Shown: positions 8,072 through 17,091 of the stretch, piece after piece
Position numbering within the stretch: position 1 is the first letter of the stretch
Layout: each line of letters begins with the position of its first letter
Made by a program: the position numbers and the translations under genes
The notes under the pieces: generated by a model
Seen by the model: the letters and a program-made list of their open reading frames with translations, nothing else
The model's database searches: none
What the model was told of the DNA's origin: nothing
Assembly (NCBI RefSeq): GCF_001458595.1
Contig: NZ_LN890327.1
Location: 202,178 to 266,177, forward strand
Length of the DNA stretch: 64,000 nucleotides
DNA from: Clostridium neonatale
Lineage (GTDB): Bacteria > Bacillota > Clostridia > Clostridiales > Clostridiaceae
Direction of reading: 5' to 3'

Positions 8072-9874
8072 ATGAAAGACAAGGCAAGAAAAATTTATGA
8101 GGAAAATATATTAATTCATGAGAAAAAAAGCGATTTTCTAAATAAGAAAAGTAATTTAGTTGGGTGGAGCAGGTTAGGAATACTTATACTGGTGATAGTA
8201 ATAGATTATATTTTTTATAAAAAAAATGATTATGGTAATATTGCTATATCATCAATTTTAGGAATATTTATATTTGTGATCCTAGTAATTTATCATAATA
8301 ATATTTTAGATTCTAAGAGGAAGGAAGATATATTATTAGAAGTAAATAAAAAAGGCATAAAAAGAATAGAGGGAAGATTTAAGGAATTTGAAGATGATGG
8401 CAAAGAGTTTTTAGATTATACGCATCCATTCACAAATGATCTAGATGTATTTGGAAATAATTCGATTTTTCAATATATAAATACTACTGTAACTTATGGT
8501 GGACGTATATTACTATGTAATTTACTAGAATTAAAAATAAGATTTTCAAAAGAAGAAATAAAACTAAGGCAAGAAGCTATAAATGAACTTGGAGAAAGGG
8601 TAGATTATAGGCAGAATTTATTTGTTGAAGGAGTATTAAATGAGACAAATATCAAGGAAATAAAATCTTTTATTGAATGGAATAAAATACAAAGAAAATA
8701 TGGTTTATCACGAATAGTATGGGCAAGTATATTTATTTTAATAACTATTGTGTCTATTTGTTTAATTATTGGGAATATACTACCAGAATCATTTTTGTTG
8801 CTAAATTTAATGGCAAATTATTTAGTATCAAAGATATTATCTAGCGGTATAAAACATGAGATAAAATTATTTGAATCAATAAAGAGTGTAATAAATGGAT
8901 ATTCAAAAATATTTGCTATAATAGAAGAAGAAAAATTCAATAGTGAATACCTTAAGCAGCTTTGCCGTAAGTTAAGTAATGATAATGTAAGTTGTAAAAA
9001 AGAACTAGAAAAATTATCTGATATCTTTGATTGGATAGGAAATAGCAAATATAATTCATATTATTTTTTATTAAATATATTATTTTTTTCTGATGTTTTT
9101 TTAATGAAAAGTCTTTATAAGTGGAGAGAAAAAAATGGTGAGTGTATAGAACAGTGGATTAATGTTGTTAGTGAAATAGACGCACTGAGTAGCATATCAA
9201 ATCTTGCATTTGAAAATTCAGATTGGGTTTATCCTAATATTTTGGATAATGATATAATAGAAGGAGAAAATATAGGACATCCGCTTATTGGTAAAAAGGC
9301 AATTAAAAATAATTTTAAATTTAATGGGGAAAAAAGAGTCGCCGTTATTACAGGTTCAAATATGTCTGGTAAAAGTACATTTTTGAGAACTTTAGGTGTA
9401 AATCTTTTACTTAGTTATGTTGGTTCACCTGTTTGCGCAAGGAATTTTTCTTGTGGAATTATGAACATCTATACCTGTATGAGAACTAAAGATAATTTGC
9501 AAGAAAACATATCATCATTTTATGCTGAAATATTAAGAATAAAATTACTTATAGAAGCATGCAAGAGAGGCGAAAAAGTCTTCTTTTTATTAGATGAAAT
9601 TTTTAAAGGGACAAATTCAAAAGATAGGCATATAGGTGCTACAGTTTTAATAAATCAATTAATAAAATATGGTGGCGTAGGTCTTGTATCTACTCACGAT
9701 TTAGAATTGTGCGATTTGGAATATAAAAACAGTAAAATCGTAAATTATAATTTCAGGGAATATTATGAAAATAATAAGATTAAATTTGATTATTTACTTA
9801 GAAAAGGAAAAAGCGAAACTCAAAATGCAATACATTTAATGAGACTTGCAGGAATAGAGATAGGGGAGGAGTAA
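8072..9874 (+). CDS. membrane-associated MutS-family ATPase
   Basis: A 600-residue protein whose C-terminal third is the MutS ATPase domain: Walker A GSNMSGKST at about 428-436, Walker B LLDEIFKGTNS with D508/E509, the dimer-linked SKDRH motif and the STHD motif. The N-terminal half has two hydrophobic pairs (about residues 30-75 and 215-250) and a further hydrophobic segment near 330-345, and lacks the mismatch-recognition domain I with its Phe-x-Glu. It is therefore not the canonical MutS of mismatch repair but the short, membrane-linked paralogue common in Firmicutes, whose job is not established. SD AAGGAG precedes the ATG. The next gene begins 30 bases downstream, so the two are probably co-transcribed. 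Confidence 0.88.
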   Translation: MKDKARKIYEENILIHEKKSDFLNKKSNLVGWSRLGILILVIVIDYIFYKKNDYGNIAISSILGIFIFVILVIYHNNILDSKRKEDILLEVNKKGIKRIEGRFKEFEDDGKEFLDYTHPFTNDLDVFGNNSIFQYINTTVTYGGRILLCNLLELKIRFSKEEIKLRQEAINELGERVDYRQNLFVEGVLNETNIKEIKSFIEWNKIQRKYGLSRIVWASIFILITIVSICLIIGNILPESFLLLNLMANYLVSKILSSGIKHEIKLFESIKSVINGYSKIFAIIEEEKFNSEYLKQLCRKLSNDNVSCKKELEKLSDIFDWIGNSKYNSYYFLLNILFFSDVFLMKSLYKWREKNGECIEQWINVVSEIDALSSISNLAFENSDWVYPNILDNDIIEGENIGHPLIGKKAIKNNFKFNGEKRVAVITGSNMSGKSTFLRTLGVNLLLSYVGSPVCARNFSCGIMNIYTCMRTKDNLQENISSFYAEILRIKLLIEACKRGEKVFFLLDEIFKGTNSKDRHIGATVLINQLIKYGGVGLVSTHDLELCDLEYKNSKIVNYNFREYYENNKIKFDYLLRKGKSETQNAIHLMRLAGIEIGEE

Positions 9875-9904
9875 AAGGAGGTGAATTAGCCTTCTTAAAT
9901 TATT

Positions 9905-10834
9905 ATGGCATATATTATTATTGACTTGGAATTTAATGGAATGAAGGGGATAACTAAATATTACAAGGATTTTTTTGATGAACATAGTGAGCTTAAAGAA
10001 GTTGGTATTGAAAATGAAATAATTGAAATTGGTGCTATAAAGGTTGATAAATATATGAAACCTGTATGTAGTATGAGAGAATATATAAAACCGACTATAT
10101 TCCCTATTATTAATCCAATAGTAAATGAAATAACTAAAATTGACATGGAAATCTTAAAGGATAGAGGCATCTCATTTGAAGAAGCTATGAGTAAATTACG
10201 AGATATGTTTGAAGATGGTGATGTTTTATGTTCATGGGCGAAAGATGATATTGTAGAATTAATCATAAATTCTAATTATCATAATTATAAACAGCTAGAA
10301 TGGATTAATGGTTACTTAGATTTACAAGAATATGCAATGAAAATATTAGTGCATAAAAAAGCATTAGGTCTTAAATCAGCTTTAGATGAACTAAAAATAA
10401 AGATTGATGAGAGTAAACTTCATGATGCATTAAATGATGCGGAGTATACAGTAGAAGTTTTTAAAAGAATATATAATTCAAGAGTTATTAAGAACTATAT
10501 AATTAATGATATTTATAACATGCCTGCATTAAATGTGGAAAACCTAAAAGAACGTAATATAGACGAAGAAGACTTAAAATTACTATGCCCGAAATGTAAT
10601 AAAAAAGTAAATTTAGAAACGCCCTTAAAATTACTTAATTGGAGATTTGCAGCTGTAGGAGCATGCCCTAAATGTAAAAATAATATATTATGTGAAGTTT
10701 CTATAAAAAAGACATTGAAAGATGAAGAAATCTACATAGAAAATAATAGTATACTTAAGAGTGAAGCTTATTTGAAATACTGTTATAAGCTTAATAATTT
10801 AGATGAAAATAAAGAAAATGTAACAAATATATAA
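9905..10834 (+). CDS. DEDDh 3'-5' exonuclease with C-terminal zinc-ribbon-like motif
   Basis: An exonuclease of the DnaQ/RNase T superfamily, 309 residues. Acidic residues D7 and E9 (IIIDLEFN), a central Asp (SWAKDDI region) and H173/D178 (KLHDALNDAEYT) make the DEDDh set. The N-terminal wording DLEFN resembles KapD/ERI1-type members that act on RNA or DNA 3' ends. After the exonuclease fold there are two CPKC pairs (C228/C231 and C254/C257), which can form a zinc ribbon. Oddity: the strong AGGAGGTGA site lies about 20 bases before the ATG, too far for ordinary initiation, and no better ATG/GTG/TTG lies between. Overlapping-operon position after the MutS-like gene. Confidence 0.88.
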   Translation: MAYIIIDLEFNGMKGITKYYKDFFDEHSELKEVGIENEIIEIGAIKVDKYMKPVCSMREYIKPTIFPIINPIVNEITKIDMEILKDRGISFEEAMSKLRDMFEDGDVLCSWAKDDIVELIINSNYHNYKQLEWINGYLDLQEYAMKILVHKKALGLKSALDELKIKIDESKLHDALNDAEYTVEVFKRIYNSRVIKNYIINDIYNMPALNVENLKERNIDEEDLKLLCPKCNKKVNLETPLKLLNWRFAAVGACPKCKNNILCEVSIKKTLKDEEIYIENNSILKSEAYLKYCYKLNNLDENKENVTNI

Positions 10835-10991
10835 GAAATTACTGAAGAAATTTTGTGAAAAGTATGATAAAATGTAAAAAGGACATGTTACAAAATATAG
10901 AAATATTATATAGAATGTGATATTGAATTCGTTTAAAGAATAATCTGTAGCATGGAATTATAATAAATTTATTTAGGAAAGGATTTTAGTT

Positions 10992-11441
10992 ATGAATATA
11001 GCCTTTTTTCTTACTCCTAAAAATGAAGTAGTATATGAAAATCTAGAAGCGACAATGAGACAAGTTATGGAGAAAATGGAGCATCATGGATATACAGCTA
11101 TACCGCTTATAGACAGAGAAGGAAAATATGTAGGTACATTAACAGAAGGGGATTTACTTTGGAAGTTAAAGAACACCCCAGATTTGAATTTTAAGAACAC
11201 TGAATCTGTTAAAGTAAAACATATTGAAAGAAGAATAAATCATAAATCAGTATCTATAACTTCGAATATAGAAGAATTGATAACTTTAGCGGTTAGCCAG
11301 AATTTTGTTCCGGTTACTGATGATAATGGAATTTTTATAGGAATAATAAAACGAAGTGATATAATAAATTATTGTTATAATGAGATGGAAAAAAGAAAGC
11401 ATTTAGAAGTTCAGCAGTTTTCTATGTATGATGAAGGATAG
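10992..11441 (+). CDS. CBS-pair domain protein
   Basis: A 149-residue protein made of two CBS motifs (about residues 8-65 and 75-140), for example YTAIPLIDREGKYVGTLTEGD and FVPVTDDNGIFIGIIKRSDI. Stand-alone CBS pairs bind adenine nucleotides or cyclic dinucleotides and act as regulatory sensors; Firmicutes relatives such as CbpB/DarB bind c-di-AMP, but that ligand is only an inference here. SD GGAAAGG precedes the ATG. The gene is a short single unit ending in a strong terminator shared with the convergent PspA operon. Confidence 0.85.
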   Translation: MNIAFFLTPKNEVVYENLEATMRQVMEKMEHHGYTAIPLIDREGKYVGTLTEGDLLWKLKNTPDLNFKNTESVKVKHIERRINHKSVSITSNIEELITLAVSQNFVPVTDDNGIFIGIIKRSDIINYCYNEMEKRKHLEVQQFSMYDEG

Positions 11442-11445
11442 TATA

Positions 11446-11476
11446 TTAAAGAGGTGGCTAGTTGCCACCTCTTTAA
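11446..11476. terminator. bidirectional terminator between CBS gene and PspA operon
   Basis: TTAAAGAGGTGGC (11446-11458), loop TAGTT, GCCACCTCTTTAA (11464-11476): a perfect 13-bp stem. It follows the CBS stop by 4 bases and overlaps the stop codon of the convergent Cys-rich gene (11473-11475). Confidence 0.8.
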
Positions 11477-12132
11477 GCATTTTGATAAGTTTCAACAATG
11501 AAGTCAAATTCTTCAACATTAGTTATTTCACCAAAGGTATCTTCTTTTATTCCAGGATAATAGTATAACACTAATTTATCATTTGCATCTCTTAAGTTTT
11601 CAAGTAGTATATATTGTTTTTTAATCGTACAGTCCTCTATTACAGCTAAGGCCTTATACTTAGAAGAAATACCAGTATCATTATTAGTAAGATCAAAGGT
11701 AAAGTTATCAAACTTTCGAATATTAACTCTATCTTTATCACAAAAACTTAATAATGAGTTGCTTCTACAAGCTGAGCATGATTTGAAATTACACTCAAAT
11801 GAACAATTTAAGCATGTACATTTATAACATTTTTCCAGTTGAGTGAAATCCTCTCTATTTTTTTCTTTATAATCTTGCAACAATGAAATAGTAGGGTTAG
11901 ATTTAAATATAGAAAATAGAGATTTTTTTTTACAATCAGTTTCTGCTGAATCTAATAGCTTAATATATTCTTTTAATGCATCAGACTTAGAATAATATTT
12001 TCGTTGTTTTAATTTTTTTTCTTCTATAAAAGGGGAAACCTCATTTAATGCAAACATTATTTCTGTATATATCTTTCCCCAATAGTTTCTCTCAGTTTCT
12101 ATAAAGTCGAGATCTTTATCCATATATATCAC
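11473..12132 (-). CDS. hypothetical protein with eight-cysteine cluster, PspA-operon partner
   Basis: 219 residues, family not recognised. The N-terminal half is Lys/Glu-rich and helical. Residues 102-131 hold eight cysteines at 102, 105, 107, 110, 114, 119, 122 and 131 (CYKCTCLNCSFEC, then SCSAC), enough for two zinc or metal sites. The C-terminal third, about 140-219, looks like a beta-rich domain. The start ATG abuts the stop of the PspA gene directly (12133/12132), so translation is probably coupled. It is the last gene of the three-gene minus-strand operon. Position suggests a role in the same membrane-stress response, but nothing in the sequence proves it. Confidence 0.75.
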   Translation of the reverse strand: MIYMDKDLDFIETERNYWGKIYTEIMFALNEVSPFIEEKKLKQRKYYSKSDALKEYIKLLDSAETDCKKKSLFSIFKSNPTISLLQDYKEKNREDFTQLEKCYKCTCLNCSFECNFKSCSACRSNSLLSFCDKDRVNIRKFDNFTFDLTNNDTGISSKYKALAVIEDCTIKKQYILLENLRDANDKLVLYYYPGIKEDTFGEITNVEEFDFIVETYQNA

Positions 12133-12786
12133 CTAAAGATTATTTTTATATTTTTCAAGTTCAAGATCTAAATCTACTTCATCTAACTTTTCAAACTCAC
12201 TATCAAAATTGTCTAAATCTTTTAATTCTCCTAATCCTTGAGCAAGAGATTCTTTTCTTTGAATTTTTCTTTCTATGCTATCAAGTTGAATGGAATTATT
12301 TTTTGTTTGAACATTGGCAAGCACTTCATTAACTTTTTGCGAAGCTTCAGCATTTGAAAATCTAGCAGCAGCTTCATCTCTGTAGTTTCTAGTTTTGTTA
12401 ATCTCTTCTTCTAATGAACGAAGATTGGCTTTTAATGCATCTGCTTGAATTTTTGAATTATCATAACTTGATTGAAGAGAAGAGACTTTTTTGTCAATTT
12501 CAACTTTTCTAGCTAAAGCTTTTTTTGCTAGATCTTCATTTCCTTTGCTTAATGCAAGTTTGATTTTTTCTTCATAATCAGCAGATTCCTTTTTAGCTAA
12601 GTTTAATTTTTTTTCTATTTCATGAACATTACCTAGAATTTGAGCAGAATTTAATTTTGCTTTATTAAATTGTTCTTCCATATCTCGTAACTTTTGATCC
12701 AATAATTCAATTGGATTTTCCATTTCATCTAAAGTATTATTTACTTTTGCTTTTATCATATTTGACATTCTTGAGAAGATTCCCAT
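12133..12786 (-). CDS. PspA/IM30 family membrane-stress protein
   Basis: A 217-residue, almost wholly alpha-helical coiled-coil protein of the PspA/IM30/Vipp1 (bacterial ESCRT-III-like) family, which assembles on the inner face of stressed membranes. Seen: MGIFSRMSNMIKAKVNNTLDEME, here residues 1-23, containing the amphipathic membrane-binding helix; ENPIELLDQKLRDMEEQ, the typical family opening; and long heptad-rich helices to about residue 200. Length matches the family (220-230). No pspF/pspBC or liaRS genes lie beside it; instead it sits between a Ser-rich membrane protein upstream and a Cys-rich protein downstream, in one operon. Confidence 0.93.
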   Translation of the reverse strand: MGIFSRMSNMIKAKVNNTLDEMENPIELLDQKLRDMEEQFNKAKLNSAQILGNVHEIEKKLNLAKKESADYEEKIKLALSKGNEDLAKKALARKVEIDKKVSSLQSSYDNSKIQADALKANLRSLEEEINKTRNYRDEAAARFSNAEASQKVNEVLANVQTKNNSIQLDSIERKIQRKESLAQGLGELKDLDNFDSEFEKLDEVDLDLELEKYKNNL

Positions 12787-12800
12787 AAATTTACCTCCAA

Positions 12801-13691
12801 TTATTTTCTTTTATTTTTTAGATATATTTTTATTAAAGCAATTATTATCATAAATATTATTGCTAATATTATAGCATTGATCATTAAACTTGTTATTGAG
12901 CCAAAATAAAATGGTCTATAAAAATAACTACCATAACTATATGATGGCCAATAAGATGTATTTCCTCTAGGTGGTGAATCATAGCTTTTGGTATTAGTAT
13001 CATTTTCTTGGTTATTACCATCTGCATCAGATGATTTATCATCAGTATTTTTATTTGTAGAGAAAGAACCACTTTTAAATCCTTTTTCACTTCCTGTACT
13101 ACTAGAAGAACTGTCTTCATCACTAGTGGTACTATTTCCACTAGAAGTTGAGTTTGTAGAAGAATTACTTACAGAACCGGTTTTAAAATCGCCATTAGTT
13201 GAACTTGTAGCGGAATTATTTTTATCAGTAGAAGTATTATTTCCACTAGTTGTTGAACTAGTAGAAGTAGTATTTTTATTTGTAGAAGAATTACTTACAG
13301 AACCAGTTTTAAAATCGCTACTTGTTGAACTTGTAGTGGAATTCTTTTTATTAGTAGAATTACTATTTCCACTAGTTGTTGAACTAGTAGAGGAACTCTT
13401 TTTATCTGTAGAAGAATTACTTACAGAACCAGATTTAAATCCACTACTGCTTGAACTATTAGATGAGCTTTTCTTACTACTAGAACTTCTTTTACTACTA
13501 GAACTTTTTGAACTGTGAGAACTTTTGGAACTACTAGATTTTGATTTAGCTTGTGCAATGTTAGTTTGAAGCTGATCTGTATTACCTAGAGATATTATAT
13601 CTAAGGATAAACCGGAAAATGTAAATAAAAGTGTTAAAAGTAATATAAAAAGTTTTTTCCTATTATTCTTTCTAATATTTATCCCCCCCAT
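12801..13691 (-). CDS. serine-rich repeat membrane protein with signal peptide
   Basis: 296 residues. Seen: a positively charged start and hydrophobic segment (about 14-34) as a signal or anchor, a 190-residue Ser/Thr/Asn/Lys-rich region containing near-copies of DFKTGSVSNSSTN about 42 residues apart, a Tyr-rich stretch (SYWPSYSYGSYFYRPFYFGS) and a C-terminal membrane helix (about 266-290) ending in KNKRK. It probably exposes the Ser-rich part outside the cell. The ATG at 13691 has no good ribosome site ahead; a GGGGGG run just inside it could serve a later non-ATG start, so the first few residues are unsure. First gene of the PspA operon. Function unknown. Confidence 0.75.
   Translation of the reverse strand: MGGINIRKNNRKKLFILLLTLLFTFSGLSLDIISLGNTDQLQTNIAQAKSKSSSSKSSHSSKSSSSKRSSSSKKSSSNSSSSSGFKSGSVSNSSTDKKSSSTSSTTSGNSNSTNKKNSTTSSTSSDFKTGSVSNSSTNKNTTSTSSTTSGNNTSTDKNNSATSSTNGDFKTGSVSNSSTNSTSSGNSTTSDEDSSSSSTGSEKGFKSGSFSTNKNTDDKSSDADGNNQENDTNTKSYDSPPRGNTSYWPSYSYGSYFYRPFYFGSITSLMINAIILAIIFMIIIALIKIYLKNKRK
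13156..13450. repeat. 126-bp tandem repeats inside the Ser-rich gene
   Basis: The string GTAGAAGAATTACTTACAGA recurs at 13156, 13282 and 13408, giving an exact 126-bp (42-codon) period with two full units and a third partial one. Each unit encodes the FKTGSVSNSST block plus Ser/Thr/Asn linkers. Such in-frame repeats are prone to copy-number change. Confidence 0.8.
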
Positions 13692-13817
13692 AAATTAAGT
13701 ATGTATTAATTATATAAAAAAAAGAATAATCACACAATGATAGAATTTACTCAAAATAGACTAAATTACAGGATTAGGGTTTAATATATCACTAAAAGGT
13801 TATTAAAACTATCTTTT

Positions 13818-13858
13818 AATAATATTATATAACTCTTAAAGTGTTATATAATATTATT
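13818..13858. promoter_or_regulatory. 16-bp perfect inverted repeat between divergent genes
   Basis: AATAATATTATATAAC (13818-13833), nine bases, GTTATATAATATTATT (13843-13858). It lies in the shared upstream region of the minus-strand PspA operon and the plus-strand S1 gene, so it is not a simple end-of-gene terminator. It could be an operator or a leader hairpin; all-AT composition weakens the case. Confidence 0.4.
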
Positions 13859-13968
13859 TGTTGCAATCAGAAGTAAAATATTTTTATAAATATATGAGTT
13901 TACTTGTATTAAAGGTTTACTTAGATTAATATTGTAATTAGATAGTTTATTTTTAGGAGGATTTGAAA

Positions 13969-15120
13969 ATGCTTAATGAAGAAAAAGAAGTTACAATGAA
14001 TGATTTCTTTGATAATTATGATGTAAAGAAATTAAATAGAGGAGAAATATTAAAAGGTACAGTTATAGAAGTAAGTGATAAGGATGTAAGTGTTAATATA
14101 AATTATGCTTTTGATGGATTAATTTCAAAAGAAGAAGTATCTATGGATAATAAAGATCCTAGAGAAGTAGTTAATGTGGGAGATGAAATTACAGTATATG
14201 TACTTTCACCTAATGATGGAGAAGGTTATGTTGAACTTTCTTTAATAAAAGCTATGGAAATAACAGAAAAAGAAAATCTGAAAGCAGCTTATAATGAAGG
14301 AAAAGTTATAATTGTAAAAGTAAAAGAAGAAGTTAAAGGTGGTTTAGTAGCTTATTATGGAAATATAAGGATATTTATTCCAGGATCACTTGCGTCAAGG
14401 GAGAGAATTGAACTTAGTACTTTACTTGAAAAGGAATTAGAGGCTAAGATAACTGAATTAGATTTCAGAAATAATAAAATAGTTGCATCAAGAAGGGTAC
14501 TTGAAGAAGAAGAATATGAAAAAAATCAAAAAGCAATCTGGAATACTTTAAAAGAAGGAGAAAAGAGATCTGGAGTTGTTAAAAAGATAGTTAAATTTGG
14601 AGCTTTTGTAGATATAGGTGGAGTAGAAGGATTAATTCACCTTTCAGATTTATCTTGGAAAAGAGTTAATAGAGCAGAAGAAGTTGTAAAAGAAGGTGAT
14701 AAAGTAGAAGTATTTATAGGAAGTGTGGATAAGGAAAAGAAGAGATTATCTCTAATTCTAAAAGATGTTGAACAAGAACCGTGGACTTTACATAGCAAAG
14801 ATTTAAAAGAAGGCGATGTTGTAGAAGGAAAAGTATGTAGATTAACTTCATTTGGTGCTTTTGTAGAGCTGTTTGATGGAATTGAAGGCTTAGTACATAT
14901 TACTGAAATAACAGATGATAATATTGCAAAAGCTTCTGATGTATTAGAAGTGGGTCAAAAGGTTAAAGTAAAAGTATTAAGTATTGACAACGAAAGCAAA
15001 AAAATTGCATTAAGCATAAAAGAGGCTGTTGAGACTAATAAAGAATATTTAAATTATGTTGATAATGAAGAAGATGGAACCTCTTTAGCTGATTTACTTA
15101 AAGGATTTAAGTTTGAATAA
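13969..15120 (+). CDS. S1-domain RNA-binding protein (30S ribosomal protein S1 homologue)
   Basis: 383 residues with four S1 OB-fold repeats at about 20-85, 100-165, 185-255 and 272-340, and an acidic tail. The third repeat, GVVKKIVKFGAFVDIGGVEG followed by LIHLSDLSW, is the most canonical. Four-repeat S1 proteins are the usual clostridial/low-GC form; E. coli S1 has six. Start chosen: ATG at 13969, eight bases after AGGAGG; an in-frame TTG at 13963 sits only two bases from that site and is unlikely. It is monocistronic, convergent with pyk and closed by a shared terminator. Binding of mRNA at the ribosome or as a free RNA chaperone are both possible for this family. Confidence 0.92.
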   Translation: MLNEEKEVTMNDFFDNYDVKKLNRGEILKGTVIEVSDKDVSVNINYAFDGLISKEEVSMDNKDPREVVNVGDEITVYVLSPNDGEGYVELSLIKAMEITEKENLKAAYNEGKVIIVKVKEEVKGGLVAYYGNIRIFIPGSLASRERIELSTLLEKELEAKITELDFRNNKIVASRRVLEEEEYEKNQKAIWNTLKEGEKRSGVVKKIVKFGAFVDIGGVEGLIHLSDLSWKRVNRAEEVVKEGDKVEVFIGSVDKEKKRLSLILKDVEQEPWTLHSKDLKEGDVVEGKVCRLTSFGAFVELFDGIEGLVHITEITDDNIAKASDVLEVGQKVKVKVLSIDNESKKIALSIKEAVETNKEYLNYVDNEEDGTSLADLLKGFKFE

Positions 15121-15132
15121 AGATATAAAATG

Positions 15133-15173
15133 AAAAGATAATGCCTACTTAAATTTAGGCATTATCTTTTTAT
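15133..15173. terminator. terminator between S1 gene and pyk (convergent)
   Basis: AAAAGATAATGCCTA (15133-15147) pairs perfectly with TAGGCATTATCTTTT (15156-15170). T-rich on the right and A-rich on the left, so it can serve both the plus-strand S1 gene and the minus-strand pyk. Confidence 0.85.
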
Positions 15174-15182
15174 TTTATTGTA

Positions 15183-16601
15183 TTATATTTTTTCGATTTT
15201 TAACATATTAGTTCCACCTGTATGAGTTGTAGGCATACCAGCAGCAACTATTATATCATCTCCAGGTTCAGTTATTCCTAATTTAAATACTACATTTTTA
15301 GCTTCATCTAAAATTTGATCTGTAGTATTAAACATGTCACATAGCATTGGATAAATACCAAAGTTTAAGCTTAAAGACCTTCTAACTTGGTCATATGGAG
15401 TAATAGCTATAATTGGAGCTTTTGATCTATATCTTGAAAGTATTCTGGCAGTAGCACCACTTTTTGTAGCTGCAACTATTGCTTTTGCATCTAGTAAATT
15501 AGCAGTTCTACAAGCAGAGTAACTTATTGCAGCAGCATAATCAGTAAGAGATGGTTCTCTAAGTCTTGCAGTTAAAGCATTATAATCTAGGTATTCTTCA
15601 GCTTCTTGAGCAATATTAGCCATAGTTGTTGCGGCTTCAATTGGGAATAAACCAGAGGCACTTTCACCACTTAACATGATTGCATCAGTTCCATCAAATA
15701 TAGCATTACAGATATCACTAGCTTCAGCTCTTGTAGGAAGAGAATTTCTTATCATTGAATCAAGCATTTGAGTAGCTGTAATTACTATTTTACCTGCTTT
15801 ATTACATTTTTTAATTATCATTTTTTGAATTATAGGTACCTTTTGTATTGGAATTTCTACACCCATATCTCCTCTAGCAACCATAACTGCATCAGTAACT
15901 TCTATAATTGAATCAATATTATCAACACCTTCTTGATTTTCAATTTTAGCAATCACTTTTATATGCTTTCCATTATTTTCAGCTAAGATCTTTTTGACAT
16001 CAAGAATATCACTAGCTTTTCTTATGAAAGATGCAGCAATGAAATCTACACCCATCTCACATCCAAATTTAATATCTTCGATATCTTTTTCAGTTATTGA
16101 AGGGAGTTTTATAACTACATTAGGTACATTAACACCTTTATGATTTTTAATCATACCACCAACTTCAACTACTGTGTGAATAGTTTTTCCTTCAATACTA
16201 GTAACAGTGAATTTTAGAAGACCATCATCTACTAGAATTTTACCTCCTACTTTTATATCTTCATAAAGTTCTAAGTAAGATATAGAACATCTATGTTCAT
16301 CACCAAGAATTTCTTCTCCACAAATAAAATCAAAAGAATTGCCTTCCTTAAGTTCTACACCATCATTGACAAAATTATGGGTTCTTATTTTAGGACCCTT
16401 AATATCTAATATAATTGCAGTTGATGAATTTTTTTCCTTTCTTAAACGCTTTATTAATTCTATTTTTTCTTTATGTGTCTCATGAGTTCCATGGGAAAAA
16501 TTTAATCTTGCGGCACTCATACCAATATCAATGAATTTGCCTAAAACTTCTTCATTATCACTGGCAGGTCCAATAGTAAAAATCATTTTTGTTTTTTGCA
16601 T
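15183..16601 (-). CDS. pyk: pyruvate kinase
   Basis: Cytoplasmic glycolytic enzyme, PEP + ADP to pyruvate + ATP. 472 residues, with the N-terminal KTKMIFTIGPAS opening, NFSHGTHETH, the VMVARGDMGVEIP loop (Mg/K binding) and the ATQMLDSMI signature. Length matches enzymes that lack the extra C-terminal PEP-utiliser-like domain found in Bacillus pyruvate kinases. It is alone in its transcription unit, with the shared terminator at its 3' end. Start ATG is preceded by AGGTGTT on the minus strand. Confidence 0.97.
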   Translation of the reverse strand: MQKTKMIFTIGPASDNEEVLGKFIDIGMSAARLNFSHGTHETHKEKIELIKRLRKEKNSSTAIILDIKGPKIRTHNFVNDGVELKEGNSFDFICGEEILGDEHRCSISYLELYEDIKVGGKILVDDGLLKFTVTSIEGKTIHTVVEVGGMIKNHKGVNVPNVVIKLPSITEKDIEDIKFGCEMGVDFIAASFIRKASDILDVKKILAENNGKHIKVIAKIENQEGVDNIDSIIEVTDAVMVARGDMGVEIPIQKVPIIQKMIIKKCNKAGKIVITATQMLDSMIRNSLPTRAEASDICNAIFDGTDAIMLSGESASGLFPIEAATTMANIAQEAEEYLDYNALTARLREPSLTDYAAAISYSACRTANLLDAKAIVAATKSGATARILSRYRSKAPIIAITPYDQVRRSLSLNFGIYPMLCDMFNTTDQILDEAKNVVFKLGITEPGDDIIVAAGMPTTHTGGTNMLKIEKI

Positions 16602-17091
16602 ATTAACACCTCATCCTAATAATTTATTTTAATATATATTTCATCTAATTTTGAATAAATTAGCAATAATACACTACATAAATGAAAAAATATAAAATAG
16701 TAAAATGCTCGCAATAAATTTAAAAAAATGGAGCAAAATATATAATATCAATTATAGTCTTATCAAAATACATTTATTAAATTCATTAAATCTAGGCAGG
16801 AATAATTCTAATACACGTACTATATAATTTAAAATCAGAAAAATTATTGCTAAATAATAATACATAAAACGAATATTATTGTTTAGCTATAGATTAGTTA
16901 TAGAGAGGAAACTAATATTTGATTTGATTATTGGAAAATTAAAAAATTATATAATTTTAACTATGTAAAGATAGATATGATATAATAAATGAAATAATTG
17001 ATTAATATCTTATTATCTTATGATATTAAAGTGATATAAAAGATATATCAAATATATTGTACCACACAATTTTGGAAAGGAAGATATTATT
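16602..17091. other. 490-bp AT-rich divergent promoter region
   Basis: No gene is seen between pyk (minus) and pepD (plus). A possible pepD promoter has TATAAT at 16981-16986 with TTAACT 18 bases upstream. Nothing else can be supported. Confidence 0.5.

Noticed and set aside
9100..9874. Canonical mismatch-repair MutS
   Set aside because: Lacks the mismatch-binding domain and has membrane segments; only the ATPase domain is shared.
12988..13518. 176-codon frame opposite the Ser-rich gene
   Set aside because: It is the antisense of low-complexity Ser codons (Leu/Val/Glu-rich product), with no ribosome site; a shadow of the real gene.
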